A stretch of 64,000 nucleotides of DNA, taken from assembly GCF_963662255.1 (NCBI RefSeq), contig NC_085050.1, forward strand, positions 21,996,131-22,060,130, in the 5' to 3' direction. The position numbers and the translations under genes were made by a program. The notes beneath the pieces are model-generated. The model was not told the origin of the DNA and searched no databases. It worked only from the letters and a program-made list of their open reading frames with translations. The DNA is from Cinclus cinclus (taxonomy: Eukaryota; Chordata; Aves; Passeriformes; Cinclidae). This document shows, one piece after another, positions 11,519-23,500 of the stretch (within the stretch, counting starts at the first letter, position 1; each line of letters opens with the position of its first letter).

Positions 11519-13195
11519 GTAACTATCTGGACGAGCTTATCTGAATTGTACACTTGTTTAGGTATGTCTTCTGAATTAATGTAAAAAATCAGTGCGTTTT
11601 TTGGAAGACAGATAGAAACAGCAGAGGGCAGACCAGCTGTTTTTTTCTGTCTTACATTTCTGTAAACATAAAAGCAAACATAAAGCAAGTGGGCTGCAGG
11701 GGTTTTTTTTAATTTTGGAATACAAGGTTTAGTCCAGAATTTCACCAGGGCCTTGATAAAAAATTTCTAGCAATACTATCAAAGTTGTTATGCTATTTTA
11801 GAAGTTAGGTGATCATATCTGTGGTTGACAGACTGTTTTAACTAGAACTAAAGCTCTAAGTTATTGGTGAGAAGTCAGACCACTGTTTTATATTCCAAGT
11901 CACCTAGATGGAACTTTAGCTAACAGTCAACTTTATACCCACTTGCAAAAATGTGTTTTTCTCCTTGATGGTGCAATGACAAGATGTCACCTGCCAACCT
12001 GGAACACTTGATACATTCCATCATCATTTTAAAAATACCTACTTTTCTTTTTCTTTTTTAATTCGGATTAATCTTTGGGCTGAAAGGAGTAGGTGCCAGT
12101 CAGCTGCTAACATGTCAGCATGTGAGGCAACAGAATGAAAGCTTTTTTTTTTAAATTGCATGCAGGGATTTCAGGTTTCTGTATTGTGATAAAAATTATA
12201 AAAGTCCTGAGTTCTAAAGGAAGTATAGGGATTGGGGTTTTATTTTTGGTTTGGGGAAATGTTTTGTCTTCATAGTCTGTATTAGTACAGGTCGTAATGA
12301 AAATTTTTCAAAGAGAAGGGGCGTTACTGATGAACACTTAAAGACATTTATTTCCTTATGTTAAAAGGTTGCTGTCCATTTTGTTGTAAGAAAGTCTAAA
12401 GTATCTCCTATGTCTCCAAAATAATCCTGGTAGTTTTCAGACGTGCCATGTATTAGTCCTTATAATCTTTGCCTTAGTATTGTTTCTGTTCTTTCCCATT
12501 ATAAATACAGATCAAATGACCAAACACTCTGGGACTCCTTGTGTATCTGCTGAAATATTCCACTAAATGTAAAGGCTGACCAGAGGTCCTTTCCTAGTCC
12601 AGTTTCTTACTTTCACACACAAGCTTCACTTTCTGCTTTAGAAACTGTTCTGAGCCTTTTGTACAGTTTTACCAGTTTCAAGGCAGAAATTGTGAAATGA
12701 TGACAAATGCTGTAAAAAAATTTGCATTTCCCTGAGTAAAAATATACACTGGACAACATCTGAAAGGATAAGAAAATTTTTCCCTACGTGCATATCTAAA
12801 GAGGGCACACCCATGGAAATATTTTTAAATTATTTAAGCAGAATAATCTTACTTTTAAAATCAGAATTCCATGTCAAAAATTTCCAAGAAATGAATGCTA
12901 AGCTAGAACTTAATGTAGTGTGTGAATGTTCAGTGTACAAGCCAATATAGTATATTAAGTGACTTGAATGATTTTTCCTAACTGGTTTGCAACTAATAGA
13001 TCATATTGAATGTTTTTATGTAAACTTTGTATTGTTGGGAAAACCTACCCAATCAGAGATTTATATTTTCATAAATGTCAAATTTAGTTAAATTTTGTTA
13101 CAGAGTTGTTAAATTAGAAATCTATTGCGGTCTTCAAACAAATATACAGTCTTGTGTATGCATTGTTTGTACTAATAAACTGTGGAAGCAGACTT
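11519..13195 (+). other. NWD2: NWD2 3' untranslated region
   Basis: About 1.7 kb of AT-rich sequence follows the stop codon. It contains no open frame worth calling and ends at a canonical polyadenylation signal. The exact cleavage site is inferred from the signal and from the GT-rich sequence at 13194-13203, not from transcript data. Confidence 0.75.
13174..13179 (+). terminator. NWD2: polyadenylation signal AATAAA of NWD2
   Basis: AATAAA is followed about 15-20 bases later by TTGTGTGTGTCCC, a GU-rich downstream element. It is the best-placed signal after the NWD2 stop. Confidence 0.7.
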
Positions 13196-13735
13196 GTGTG
13201 TGTCCCTTAATTCCATAGAAATTCCACTCTGGCAGAGGGACATGTGGTCTTTGCAGCTTCTTTTGGCCTGTACATAAACAAATTTAAGGACAGTATTGAT
13301 AAGGAACAATTCCAATATTTTTCCCATTGCAGCTAAGTAAATCAAGCATCAGAAATAAGAGATTAAAAAAAAAAACCAACCACCACCACATGCTTAGATG
13401 ATGTTTCTGACTAGATTGCATACTGACAGTATGCAAATCAACAGACATGAAAGCTTTTGTGACCAACTCAGTAAAAAGCACCAAAAAAAGGGACCTGAAA
13501 CCCCACTGCCATTCAGACCTGTGAAGCTATGGGAAGAGGCACCACAGTTCCCAGGACTCCAGGCAACTTCCACCTTCTTTCAAACATGGTGCATGACTTG
13601 TGCATTTTGGCCCTAAACTCCCTGTCCCTAACCTGTGTAATACTGGAAAGTTAGTTCTTTCATTATCTTGGAAGGGAATACATCTTCTGTCTGCCAGGAG
13701 AGTGGCTGATTTTGGGTAGTAATGAAGTATCATGT

Positions 13736-13840
13736 AATCACAGAGCCACAGAATATTCTAAGTTGGAAGGGACCCCCAGGGATCATCAAGTCCAACTCTT
13801 AGCCTTGCACAGGACACCCCCAAGAATCCCACCTTGTGCC
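13736..13840 (-). mobile_element. CR1 LINE remnant (3' end)
   Basis: Read on the + strand it starts with a degenerate form of the CR1 tail (aatcacagagccacagaa). It continues with tctaagttggaagggacc, gatcatcaagtccaac and cacaggacaccccc, the reverse complement of the CR1 3' untranslated region. The similarity fades after about 13840, so the copy is 5' truncated and old. Confidence 0.85.
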
Positions 13841-16380
13841 CAACCTATCTCATTCAGCTGGCCAACTTTCTGAATCAATTTCTCGGGGGTCAGACTCCTC
13901 ACGCTGAGCCTATACAGCAGACACAGGGTTCTGAATGGCTTCAGGCTGCTACTACTTGCTACTGCAAGAGTGACTGCTCCACAGCTCTTCACAAATCTGT
14001 CCCCAAGAATGTGTATCCAGTGGTACTGAGACAAAGTATTTTCTCCAATAACGATCCATCCAAATGCCAAGGGCTGCTCTACCCTTACATAGGATTAGTG
14101 CAATTTACGTTTTGTTAAGAAGCATTATTTGCGTCTCTAGAGCAAAGCTTTCATTTATCTTTTAGATAAAGTGCATCTATAAACAAGCTCAAATGGGGTC
14201 TGTATTTTCTGACACAGAACATTCTAGGAATAGGTTGTAGCTGCAAGAAAGCTTTAACGGGGAATCAGCCGGAAATTCTTTGGCAGGCAAAGGTAAGCCG
14301 GAGGTCAGCTAGAAAAAATATTTTTATCAGTCATTTCCTTTGCACCACAGCTGGGGAATGCATGGCCCGTGACTTGATTTCAAACAGCCTGTGGCCATTC
14401 GACTTTTTTCACATTATTATCAGATAACATCAAAATGTGGGTTAACATGTAGCCCGGAAAAGTTTGCATTCAGAAGGCATTCAGGTTTCAGTGGCTCCCC
14501 AGCCCTGATTTCTCCATGATGCACACTCAAGCCCTTTACCTGAGGAAACACATGATTTAGCCATTTTGCAATCAGAGTTTAAAGCAAATATTGATTGCTA
14601 ATTGGTATTTGTATGAAGAGGGGACTGTTTCAGCTTAAAATCCTGAGAGTTTGCTCTTTTTCAAAAACTATAAATGTGTCTGTATGATATGTCACAAAAT
14701 GGGTCCTCTGGGGCATTTCCATAAAACTGTTAACAGTTTGCATTGTTTAATTTTGTTGATTAACATTTTTAAAATACCTACTTTAATATAAATATTAAGA
14801 CTGCAGAAGGACAGACTTCTGAAATTTATTTTTATTTCTTCTAATTTTTAAAATTTCTAATAAATTTTTATTTTTTCTTCATACTTTTTTAATGCATTTT
14901 TTAATATAATCATAAAATTGATCATGTAGTCATCCAAGTGTGTACTACAGCTTCTGGATAGGCTTCATTTACAACGGTTAGCTACTAAGAATCATTATAA
15001 AGTATTTATGCTACAAATATAACCTACTTCTCCTTCTTGTTCTTGTAGCCTGCTATGGACATTATTCATTATCTCTTCCTAGATCACCACATGGCTGCAG
15101 GGAGAGCAGTGAGCTACATTTTTTCTTGTGGTTTACCTTTCCAGCCTGGTTACAGAACACCATTCCTTCCATTTTGGGGCTAGTCTCCTGACTTTTATGA
15201 CATGAACTGATGTTCTCAGTGTGGGTCTAATTCATAATCTCAATTCTCAACTTCAACAGGAAGGTCAAAGGCTGCAGGAATAGTCATCACGATCCTTCCC
15301 AAGGCAGGATGAGGCATTTTGTCATGTGTTTCTCCAGAAGGGGCAGTTTGAACCATCATCGTTCTGTGAAAAAGGTCTTTCACTATCAAGGACAAGCTAT
15401 ACAGTGCTCAATTCACTTGAAAACAGAGGCCAATATGCAGAAGAGTGTGGGGGAATGTTTCCAGTCCAGTAGAACATGCTCTTAAAATCACACGTTTCCC
15501 CAAGTGACTGCTAAAATCTGCCCCTACCAAGCTCTTCTCCCACCTCTGCTGTCCTGTCATACCAGGGTGGGTGAAGTTCCCATCCTGACTCAGCCAAGCC
15601 CCTGATGTGTTCCCAGCCATGGTGCACTTTCCATTTGCAGCACAAGCTCACTGGTCTCCTCTGCAACCTCAGCAGTGAATATACAAAAATGGATTTGAGG
15701 CATTCACATGTTCCCACTGTCAGAGCTTTCACCACATAATACTGTATAAATAAAAGCATCTGCCTGCTCTCCTACTACATCTCTGATTACACATGCATTT
15801 CAGTGCATGTGAAAAAGTTTCTAAACTAAAATAGATCTAGTTAGCATATTTAAAGTGAAATACACTGAATTGCAAGGTGAGAGATGAAGCAAAAATTCCA
15901 GACCTGCTGTAGCACAGATGAAAACAGAACATCCGAAAGCAACTGAATAGTTTGCTGGCATTTGTCTACCTTATCCCATTGCTTGCTAGTAAATTGCCCA
16001 GCACTTCCCACTGCAATATCACATTGACAATAGCATATGAAGTCATAAAGTTAGCCTTTTAGGCTGCCATTTTTCGAGGCAGCCTTCTATCTCAGCAGGA
16101 ACGTTCTCCAGAAAACCTCAGCCAAAACAGTTGACTAAGGTACGAGAATGTGATTAGAGGGAAAAGAGGATTTCTGAACTATGAATGTCTCAACTACATT
16201 TCCTTTGAAAATGTGTCACACCTGTGTTTTTGAGTAAGCATTATGGATTGGTGAGACAAGTGATCATTTCCTGCAGGACACATCTGTGAAAACCTGTCAG
16301 GCAATCAACCCAAAAAGATCCCAGCAGTTCGCACATACTCACACAAAGCGCTGGGTTTCAGAAGCACAGCACGGCTGGGA

Positions 16381-16420
16381 TTGCAGGGGATGGGACAGAA
16401 CTTGCAGGGGATGGGACAGA
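16381..16420. repeat. 19-bp tandem duplication
   Basis: The 19-mer ttgcaggggatgggacaga occurs at 16381-16399 and again at 16402-16420. A partial third copy (tgggactaggacaga) follows. It is a short local tandem duplication. Confidence 0.8.
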
Positions 16421-16503
16421 TGGGACTAGGACAGAAATACCGGTGTTGGTTTGAGAAATCTCAAGAATGAACGGTCTGTGGAACAACAAAAAATACGGTA
16501 GAC

Positions 16504-17549
16504 ATGGAAGGGGTCAGAAAAGGATGCCAAGTATCAGGAGAAAGGGGAAGGCAGCGTCACTGTGTTTGCTTTGAGTGGCCTCTCGCCTTAAAACGCAGCT
16601 TTTCGACTGGGACATTTGTCGGCCTGTTAGCCCACCTCATTAGCCCAGCAGCCACAAGTACAATGGCAAAATGCCGCAGTCAGAGCTGGCCATGGGGTGA
16701 CCTCCGGCTGGGCAGGGCCATAAGGCCGCTCCAAGCACACACCGTGCACAGGGCTGCTCACTGCTGCAGATTCATGCTGCATCCCCCGCCCCCCTCACCT
16801 TCTCTCACAACCTGGGGATATGTTAGCTTGGCAATTCTTTATTTACTGACCCAGAAAGCCCTTGGAGAGTTTAGTGAAGGGTTTGTACTAGGAAACTTCC
16901 TGGCTCTTGAAGTCCATTTTCAGCTAAAGCTAGTCATTTGCAGGAGAAAAATATTTAAAATGTGCCAAAGACCTGTTGCAGAGCCTTGCAGCACGCCAGC
17001 TCATAGCCTGCAAATGATGCTTGGTCTTCACGTTATGACATAGTCGTCTGCTTAAAATCAGCATATCCAAAGCAACTTTTATTGATTTCTTTGCTGGCAC
17101 ATGACGTTTCGCCCCCTCTGTGCGCCGGCTCCTGCAGCGGGAGGCTGGGGCCAGGTGGCACATCTGTGTCCCTGCTCCCGGGCACGGGCTGTGCCTGCCC
17201 CAGCCCACCGCTGGCATGGCTTTGTCAGGCTCGGCTTCAGATCACTGCAGGGGATACGAGGGGAAGCGCGGCAGGGCAAACCAAGCTCTTGGTGATTTTA
17301 ATCCAGCATCCTCCTTCCACGGGGAAGGAGAGGGTGCAATCCCTGCAAGGCAGGGACGAAACTGGAAATCCGGAGTTATTTAGAATGAAAACAGCACGCC
17401 TACTCAATACAGCAGCCAAACTTCGTATAAGTGCTTCCATGAGGCTTAACATCACAAGGAAAAAAAAAAAAAATTGGGGGGGGGGGGGGGGGGGAAGGGG
17501 AAAAAAAACCCTAAGGGATTTAGTTGTACTATCCAGAAGGTTTTGTTAG
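16504..17549. other. GC-rich non-coding patch, possible promoter or first exon
   Basis: This kilobase is clearly richer in G+C and CpG than the surrounding AT-rich DNA, with CpGs for example around 17105-17135 and 17255-17275. It carries a 179-codon open frame on the + strand (16504-17043) without recognisable domains. No TATA box, splice-linked coding or known family could be assigned. It could be an unmethylated regulatory patch or a non-coding first exon for the downstream gene. That reading is inference. Confidence 0.35.
17460..17508. repeat. A14 / G19 / A8 homopolymer cluster
   Basis: A run of 14 A (17460-17473), two T, a run of 19 G (17476-17494), AA, GGGG and eight A lie in direct succession. 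The G run can form a G-quadruplex and is prone to sequencing and assembly length errors. Confidence 0.95.
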
Positions 17550-20500
17550 CCCTGCTTTGCACCCCCCAGCTGCGCCACAGGCACTTAGGTGATGCAATCT
17601 TAGTGGCAGTTCTTTCCAGGAGGCGTGTTTTACAGTTCCCAGGTACATCGATATGTGTTAAAGATCACACATGACCCAGGTGCTTGCCTAACTTAATCCT
17701 CTCCTCCTGTACAGGGAAAAACTCTCTCAGCTTGTTTGTGGCAACAGAATATCTTTCATGTGACTTCTGGAAATACCACACTCAGATCAAAATTACTCCA
17801 GGAAAGTCGGCAGCTTTCACAAGTAAATGTGACGTGATACCTGCAAATACACGTCAGAGCTGAATTTCTCTTTAGAGAATCCCACAAAACAGGGGTGAAG
17901 AAATGCCATTGCCAGGAAACATGCAAGAGAGGAGCCTTCTGCCAAATCCCTCCAGCACTGTTTGTGATATGGGGAGGTTTAATTTTAAGAATATGCAAAT
18001 GGAAGCATGAATACACTGACAGGCTCGGGCTTTGTTGTGATCATTGTGACTGTCCCGGAAGAAAGGAATTATTTGGCACGTGTTCTTCCACTTCTCCTTT
18101 TTTTAACCCTGGCCAGAAAACGGTGAGTTCTATCAGGTTTAAATGCAGCTTGCAGGTAAAGGGTTACAGATTCTAGGAAGTATTAAATGCAAACTTTAAA
18201 GGATTTTATTTTCATCTAGAGTCACATGATATCTTAATACCCAATGACACTAACTACAGTGTCTCATTAAGAGGTCATGCAAACTCCTAAGCTAAACAAG
18301 GCATTCTTACATATTTAACATTCAAATGCAGAAGCCAAGCTAAGCCATGGAAGATTGTAATCAGGAAAAGCTACACTTCCTGAACCACACAAAAGCTACA
18401 GGTAGGAAACGTTCTTTTAAACTTGTAACATTGTGCTTTCTAAAGAAACTGTTTGCAGGGCGTATTTTGTACTCTCTTTCTTCTCTACCTTTCAAAACAG
18501 TCTAACATTATCCTGAAAATATCTGATCTCGCTTGTTCCACCTGTTGTAGAGTCAGGATTGGTTTTACATTCAGAAGTGCAGTTGGATCAGTGGAAACCC
18601 AAAGAAAACTATTTTTAATTTAAACTATTTAAAAAGCAAAGTTTCTAAAGATCTCTTAGTTATTGAAATGGTTGAGTTTGGGTATGTGGGGTGAAGGAGG
18701 AGTTAATATGTCTTTGATGTCTGAAATTAAGGGATTTAGAGCTCTCCTAACTTCCTTATATCATGAATTGCACATTGTTTCAGTCACACTAATCCAAGTG
18801 TATTTTAACGGATTTGGCTTCCTCAATGAATTTACATGATTTCTAAATTCCCCTCCTACAATTTGGTACATTTAAAAATAAAATCATACAAAAGCAAATG
18901 AAAGGCAGATGGGGAATACTACCGTGTTCCATAAAAGAAGAATAAAATTGCAAAATACAGAGTAAGAGTAAAGTCAGTTAAAACCAGTCTATTTTAAATT
19001 GAGGATTTAATTTGCATTAAAGCATACCAGTTTTCATGTGGAGCAATGAAGTTTCACTGACAATTACCGGCAATATTGCAGGAGTTATTTTTTTTTACTT
19101 GCGCTGGAGGAATTTTCCAGGCTACAGCATTAGCATTTTTATCACAAAGATCTTTTTCTCATCAGAATTTTTGTTAAACTGTAATTGTTTTCAGACAGTG
19201 TTCTAAATACTCTGCTTTTTAATACCATTATAGGAATTTAGTTAAAGACTGCATTCTAGAGGGTTCTGGTTGGGTGTTGATTGCCAGTGATGTAATTTTC
19301 TCACAGTTCATTCTATAAAACACATCTTTTTTAGTATCTCCTAGCACATAATGCTAGGAGATAAAAAAAAGAAATGGAGAATAATACCTGAAGCAACTTG
19401 TTTCAGATAAGCTCTCAACTTTCTTTGGGGGGAAAAAAAGGGGATTGTCATTACCAAAATTTAAAATAAATTTTAGTCCAGACAAGTTTACCAGTGGAAC
19501 TACAAGAAATTGTCATTCACTTTCAGGGTGCCCCATATTGAAACACAGTAGGTCTCATATGGAGGAGGGCTAAGACCCGAGCACAGCCTAGCTCAGCCTG
19601 AGCCATGAAATATTTCTTCATCAAACTCATTGTACCAAGCTGTGCCCATGGCAGTGTAGCAATAAACCACTGCACTTTAAAAGAGCTGCTCCAAGTTTAC
19701 TGTTACTGACTTCTGAACCTATATTATTTACAAAAACTGCTGTAGATAAGGGGCTTATTTGGTAAGCTCCATTTGTATCTCAGGGGAGTAAGAGGAACAC
19801 CATAGCTCCCAAATTAACAGCCAGCCACAGGCTTTCACTGATAGGAACACAGCACCCAAAACATGAAAAGCAGCCTGCCATGGCCAGTCTCTTCTAAGAA
19901 ACATCTGTACAAATTGTGTCTCAAGGTAAACCTGCTTAGTAGCTCAGTAGTTAAATTTGTTGAATATTAATTACACAAAGTGTCTTTGTAGGGTGGAAGG
20001 TACAATGTATACTGACGTAACTCTGTGACCGAAAAGACAGAGTGCCCAATGAATAAGAGGGAGCCTTCCTTAACTCCTTTCCTAAAGAAAGTAATACACA
20101 TGAGGTGCTTGCTGTCAATCATTCTAGTAGTTCAGGTAGTTTATATGCTCTCAATTTTATTGTTAGTGCAGAAATTTGTACTGCTCTAATTAATACCTTT
20201 TTTTTCTGATTAAAAAAAATATTTTCTTGCTTTGTCACATCAGTATAGAACAAAAAATAGTGTTGTTTCATAGGGAGGGCACACAAATCAAATACTTCCT
20301 GCTCATAATAACCAAAAGAAGAGAAAGGTTCTTGGAAAATAAGATAATTGGACACCTAAGGGAGAATTTTTTCACTAGAATTTTGGGGAAGGCCAAATAT
20401 AAAAATCAAAACACTATCAGAAGTTTAGAATAGTTTTCTTTTTACTCCAAAGCTAAGACAGGCATTGATCAAAAGGCAATCCAGACCTTCCAGTTTGTAG

Positions 20501-23500
20501 ATCTCAGGGAACTTGTACCACATTTAAGGCTAATACTGAAAACCAACCCAATGATTTTTGCACAGCCTTAGGTAGGTGGGAAGATCGGGCAAATCTTCAA
20601 GTGAAGGGAATTGTGGCTTCCTTCCTTGGAAAGCCTGGTTAGAAATGGTTCACAGTGCAAGGCAAACATTTGTGACTGTTGAGGCCCTTCTCTAATCACA
20701 CTCTTGTTTGTACCTGACCTCAAGGAAATAAACTTGCTGAAAGTATTTGCTTTCAGACTTTGCTGAATGAAAGCTAAGGAAAGCCTTTCTTCACATCTTT
20801 CAGGAAGGGATGATCTTTTGTTGTGTTTGCACTGTATCCAGTTAAACATGGCCCCAGCATTGTCTGCATCTTTCACTGTTTCAAAAAGGACAGGGTTGGG
20901 GGAAACACTCAACCCACTGAAATGTGATGAAATGTAGTCAGGCAATAAACATTTGTTTAGAACTTATAATTTCTTCCTCAGAGGATTATATATGATCACC
21001 AGTCAGCAGAGAATGCCCATGCCTTCCACACAACAGTCCTGGTGGGGAGGGCATGGCTAACCAGAGCAGGTGGCCAAATCCCAACGCTCCTTAACCAGGA
21101 GCACCTCATCATGCTGAAGAACCAATGTCAGAACTTCATGCCCAAGCAATGATGCATAAAAATTGTTGATTTTTGCTGACCTACAGAACAGTGGTGGCTA
21201 GCAGGATGTATTGCTAAGGAGAATAGGTATAAAATACAATTTAGTTTTAGTTACTGAAGGTTTGATATCAAAATGAACAAAATAAATGAGTTATGGTAGA
21301 AAGGTCAAAAAGGATTGCTGGAAAGAAGGGGGGGGAAAGCAGCAATTTTTCCTGTGAGTTCACCTCTAGATTACTTTCACTTAGACATATGGAGGAACTT
21401 CAAAATTTTATTAAGAACTGAATACTTTGTGTGGAGACCAAACGTTTAATCAGACAGGAGATGAGAAAAAAAGGCCCAAGTTGGGGTTTTTTTTCTGTGT
21501 GACTTTTTTTGTTTGCCATTTTTATACAAGTTTATTTTACTCCTTCTTTTTTCATTTTTTATCACAGATGTTTCCTGCAAAGATACAGATGCTTTCTGGT
21601 TAGAAAAATATTTCTGGTTGAATATTCTATTACTAATTCACACCAGTTACTTTTCCATTTAGGATAGCAAGGAAGAATGAGCCTTCTCCTTGGGGCTTAC
21701 TCTTTGTAATGTTACCAGCTTGACCTGGCTCAACTTTTCATCACTTCCAGCTTTTTAATACAGTTATGTTTTTTCTATTAAAGAGCAGTTAGTTGTATGA
21801 TTTTATGTAAACAAGGCCCAAAGCCTTGCTATTGCAGGCAATCTGCTTTTCTGAAGGAGCTGAGTAAGAAGTACAAGTGTACCCCATGTCAAGAATAACA
21901 CACACCCAATGACTGAAAACCATTTCAGTATGAAGTCCACCCTAGGAACTCTTCTCCCTGGTTCCAGTGGGAACAGTATCTAATCCTCACACTGCCAACA
22001 GAGGACAGAAATAACCTGATGCAAGTGGTGCTGGTGCTACCCAGCACAGAGCTGCCAGCAGAACAGCATGCCATCAGCACAGATTTGCCTGTGCTGGACA
22101 GAAGCTCTCCAGGCCATAACAAAAACAGGTGATTTCACATTTGCCCAATCTGCATTGCTCAGAGCAGGTACATCTGGACGTTAAGGCATGTTTTCAGGCA
22201 GGTTAGCATTGATGTACTCTTATGATACACTCTGATGCAGAATATCTGACAGCAGCATTCAGGCAGGAAAGGAAGGGAGTGACCCAAATGAGCCATGTGA
22301 AGCCGCATGTCCACAGTCCTGAGAGCCCACCAGACTGCAGGTCTGTTCCTCCCCTGACTACCTACCCTCCCCACTAAATTTATTGCAATGACTGTATGTG
22401 TTGACTGGATTGTATTTCTTACACTTGCTTCCCCTTTCAACCCATAGCTGCTTTGAAACCCTGTTTTATCAGCAGTAGATTTGGGAGTGCCCAGTCTTAT
22501 CTACCTTAATAAACACCTGAGCTTTGTGCAACAGCCTAAGATGCAGAAGCAGCAGCTATGCCCTGGCACAGCCACCCAGCAATTTCCTCCTCTGTGTTCT
22601 GGGCTGTGTTCTCCTTTGCACAGCCGAGCTGGGGCACAAACCCCCTCACCAGGACCCAGGCCCTGTGCCAGGGCAGCTCCCAGTCCTGGGACTGCAGCCC
22701 ACAGCCAATTCAGGCTCCCTTGCCAGCTGCTCCACTTGCCCAGCCTGTAAATCCATGCTGTCCCACTGCACTACAGGCAATTTATTACCTCCAAAAAAGT
22801 GTTATCCACTCTTCCTCTCTTATGGCTAGCAAGCTTGATAGCAATTGCATTTACATGACTTTACACATTTCCATGGAGCTATTCTTCTCACCTACTCCTG
22901 ATCTACTATAGTAAAAGAAGCCTAAGTCTCAAGGTAATTCATGTTTTTGAAGTAAGTTGCAGTCTTGTTCACTTACAGCTCAGTGGAAAACAAGCAGTTA
23001 CTCTCAGCTGTCAGGAACCCGAATCAACCTTTGTTAAGGCCTTCTCTGTCTCTATTTCTGGTTTGGGTGTGGCATGGAAAAAACAATATTTACCATCTCA
23101 GTAGCTGTGCCCTTTGTGTATTTGTTTTTATATTCCCTTTCCCCATGTGAATTTAGCAGATGTTGCGTGGCTTGGTATCAGCTGTGAATTTTGTTGTCAG
23201 AGTACGTGCATGTCTCCACAGAACATTACTAGCGAATAGGCAGTGTCTGCACAGAAAAGATAATACAGATGCAGCTGCCAGGCACCATAACAGAGGTAAA
23301 TGTAGATAAAGGGATAAACACCAAGAATACCATAAGATTTCATTTTTAATGTAAATGAAATAAAAACTACAGCCATCAGCCCTGAATGGAAGGCTACCAG
23401 GGGCCCGAGGATCTACCACCATGTATCATGTCCAATTTTTGTCTTTAACATCTCTTTTTAAATTAAAATCACTTGGGAATGTTTTCCATTGCTTCAGATG

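Larger units (their letters stand above)
13196..16503. other. intergenic, non-coding
   Basis: No gene is seen. The stretch holds a CR1 remnant (13736-13840), a 19-bp direct repeat (16381-16420), and a segment around 14200-14660 with less AT-biased, non-repetitive sequence that could be a conserved regulatory element. Open frames of 60-95 codons on both strands have no recognisable similarity. Confidence 0.6.

Noticed and set aside
13846..14118. Open frames of 94 codons on both strands next to a CR1 remnant
   Set aside because: They have no similarity to the CR1 reverse transcriptase or any other known protein, and are mutually antisense chance frames.
22481..22911. Three overlapping + strand open frames rich in Pro, Ser and Cys
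   Set aside because: Several frames are open at once because the patch is GC-rich and poor in stop codons. This pattern indicates composition, not coding.
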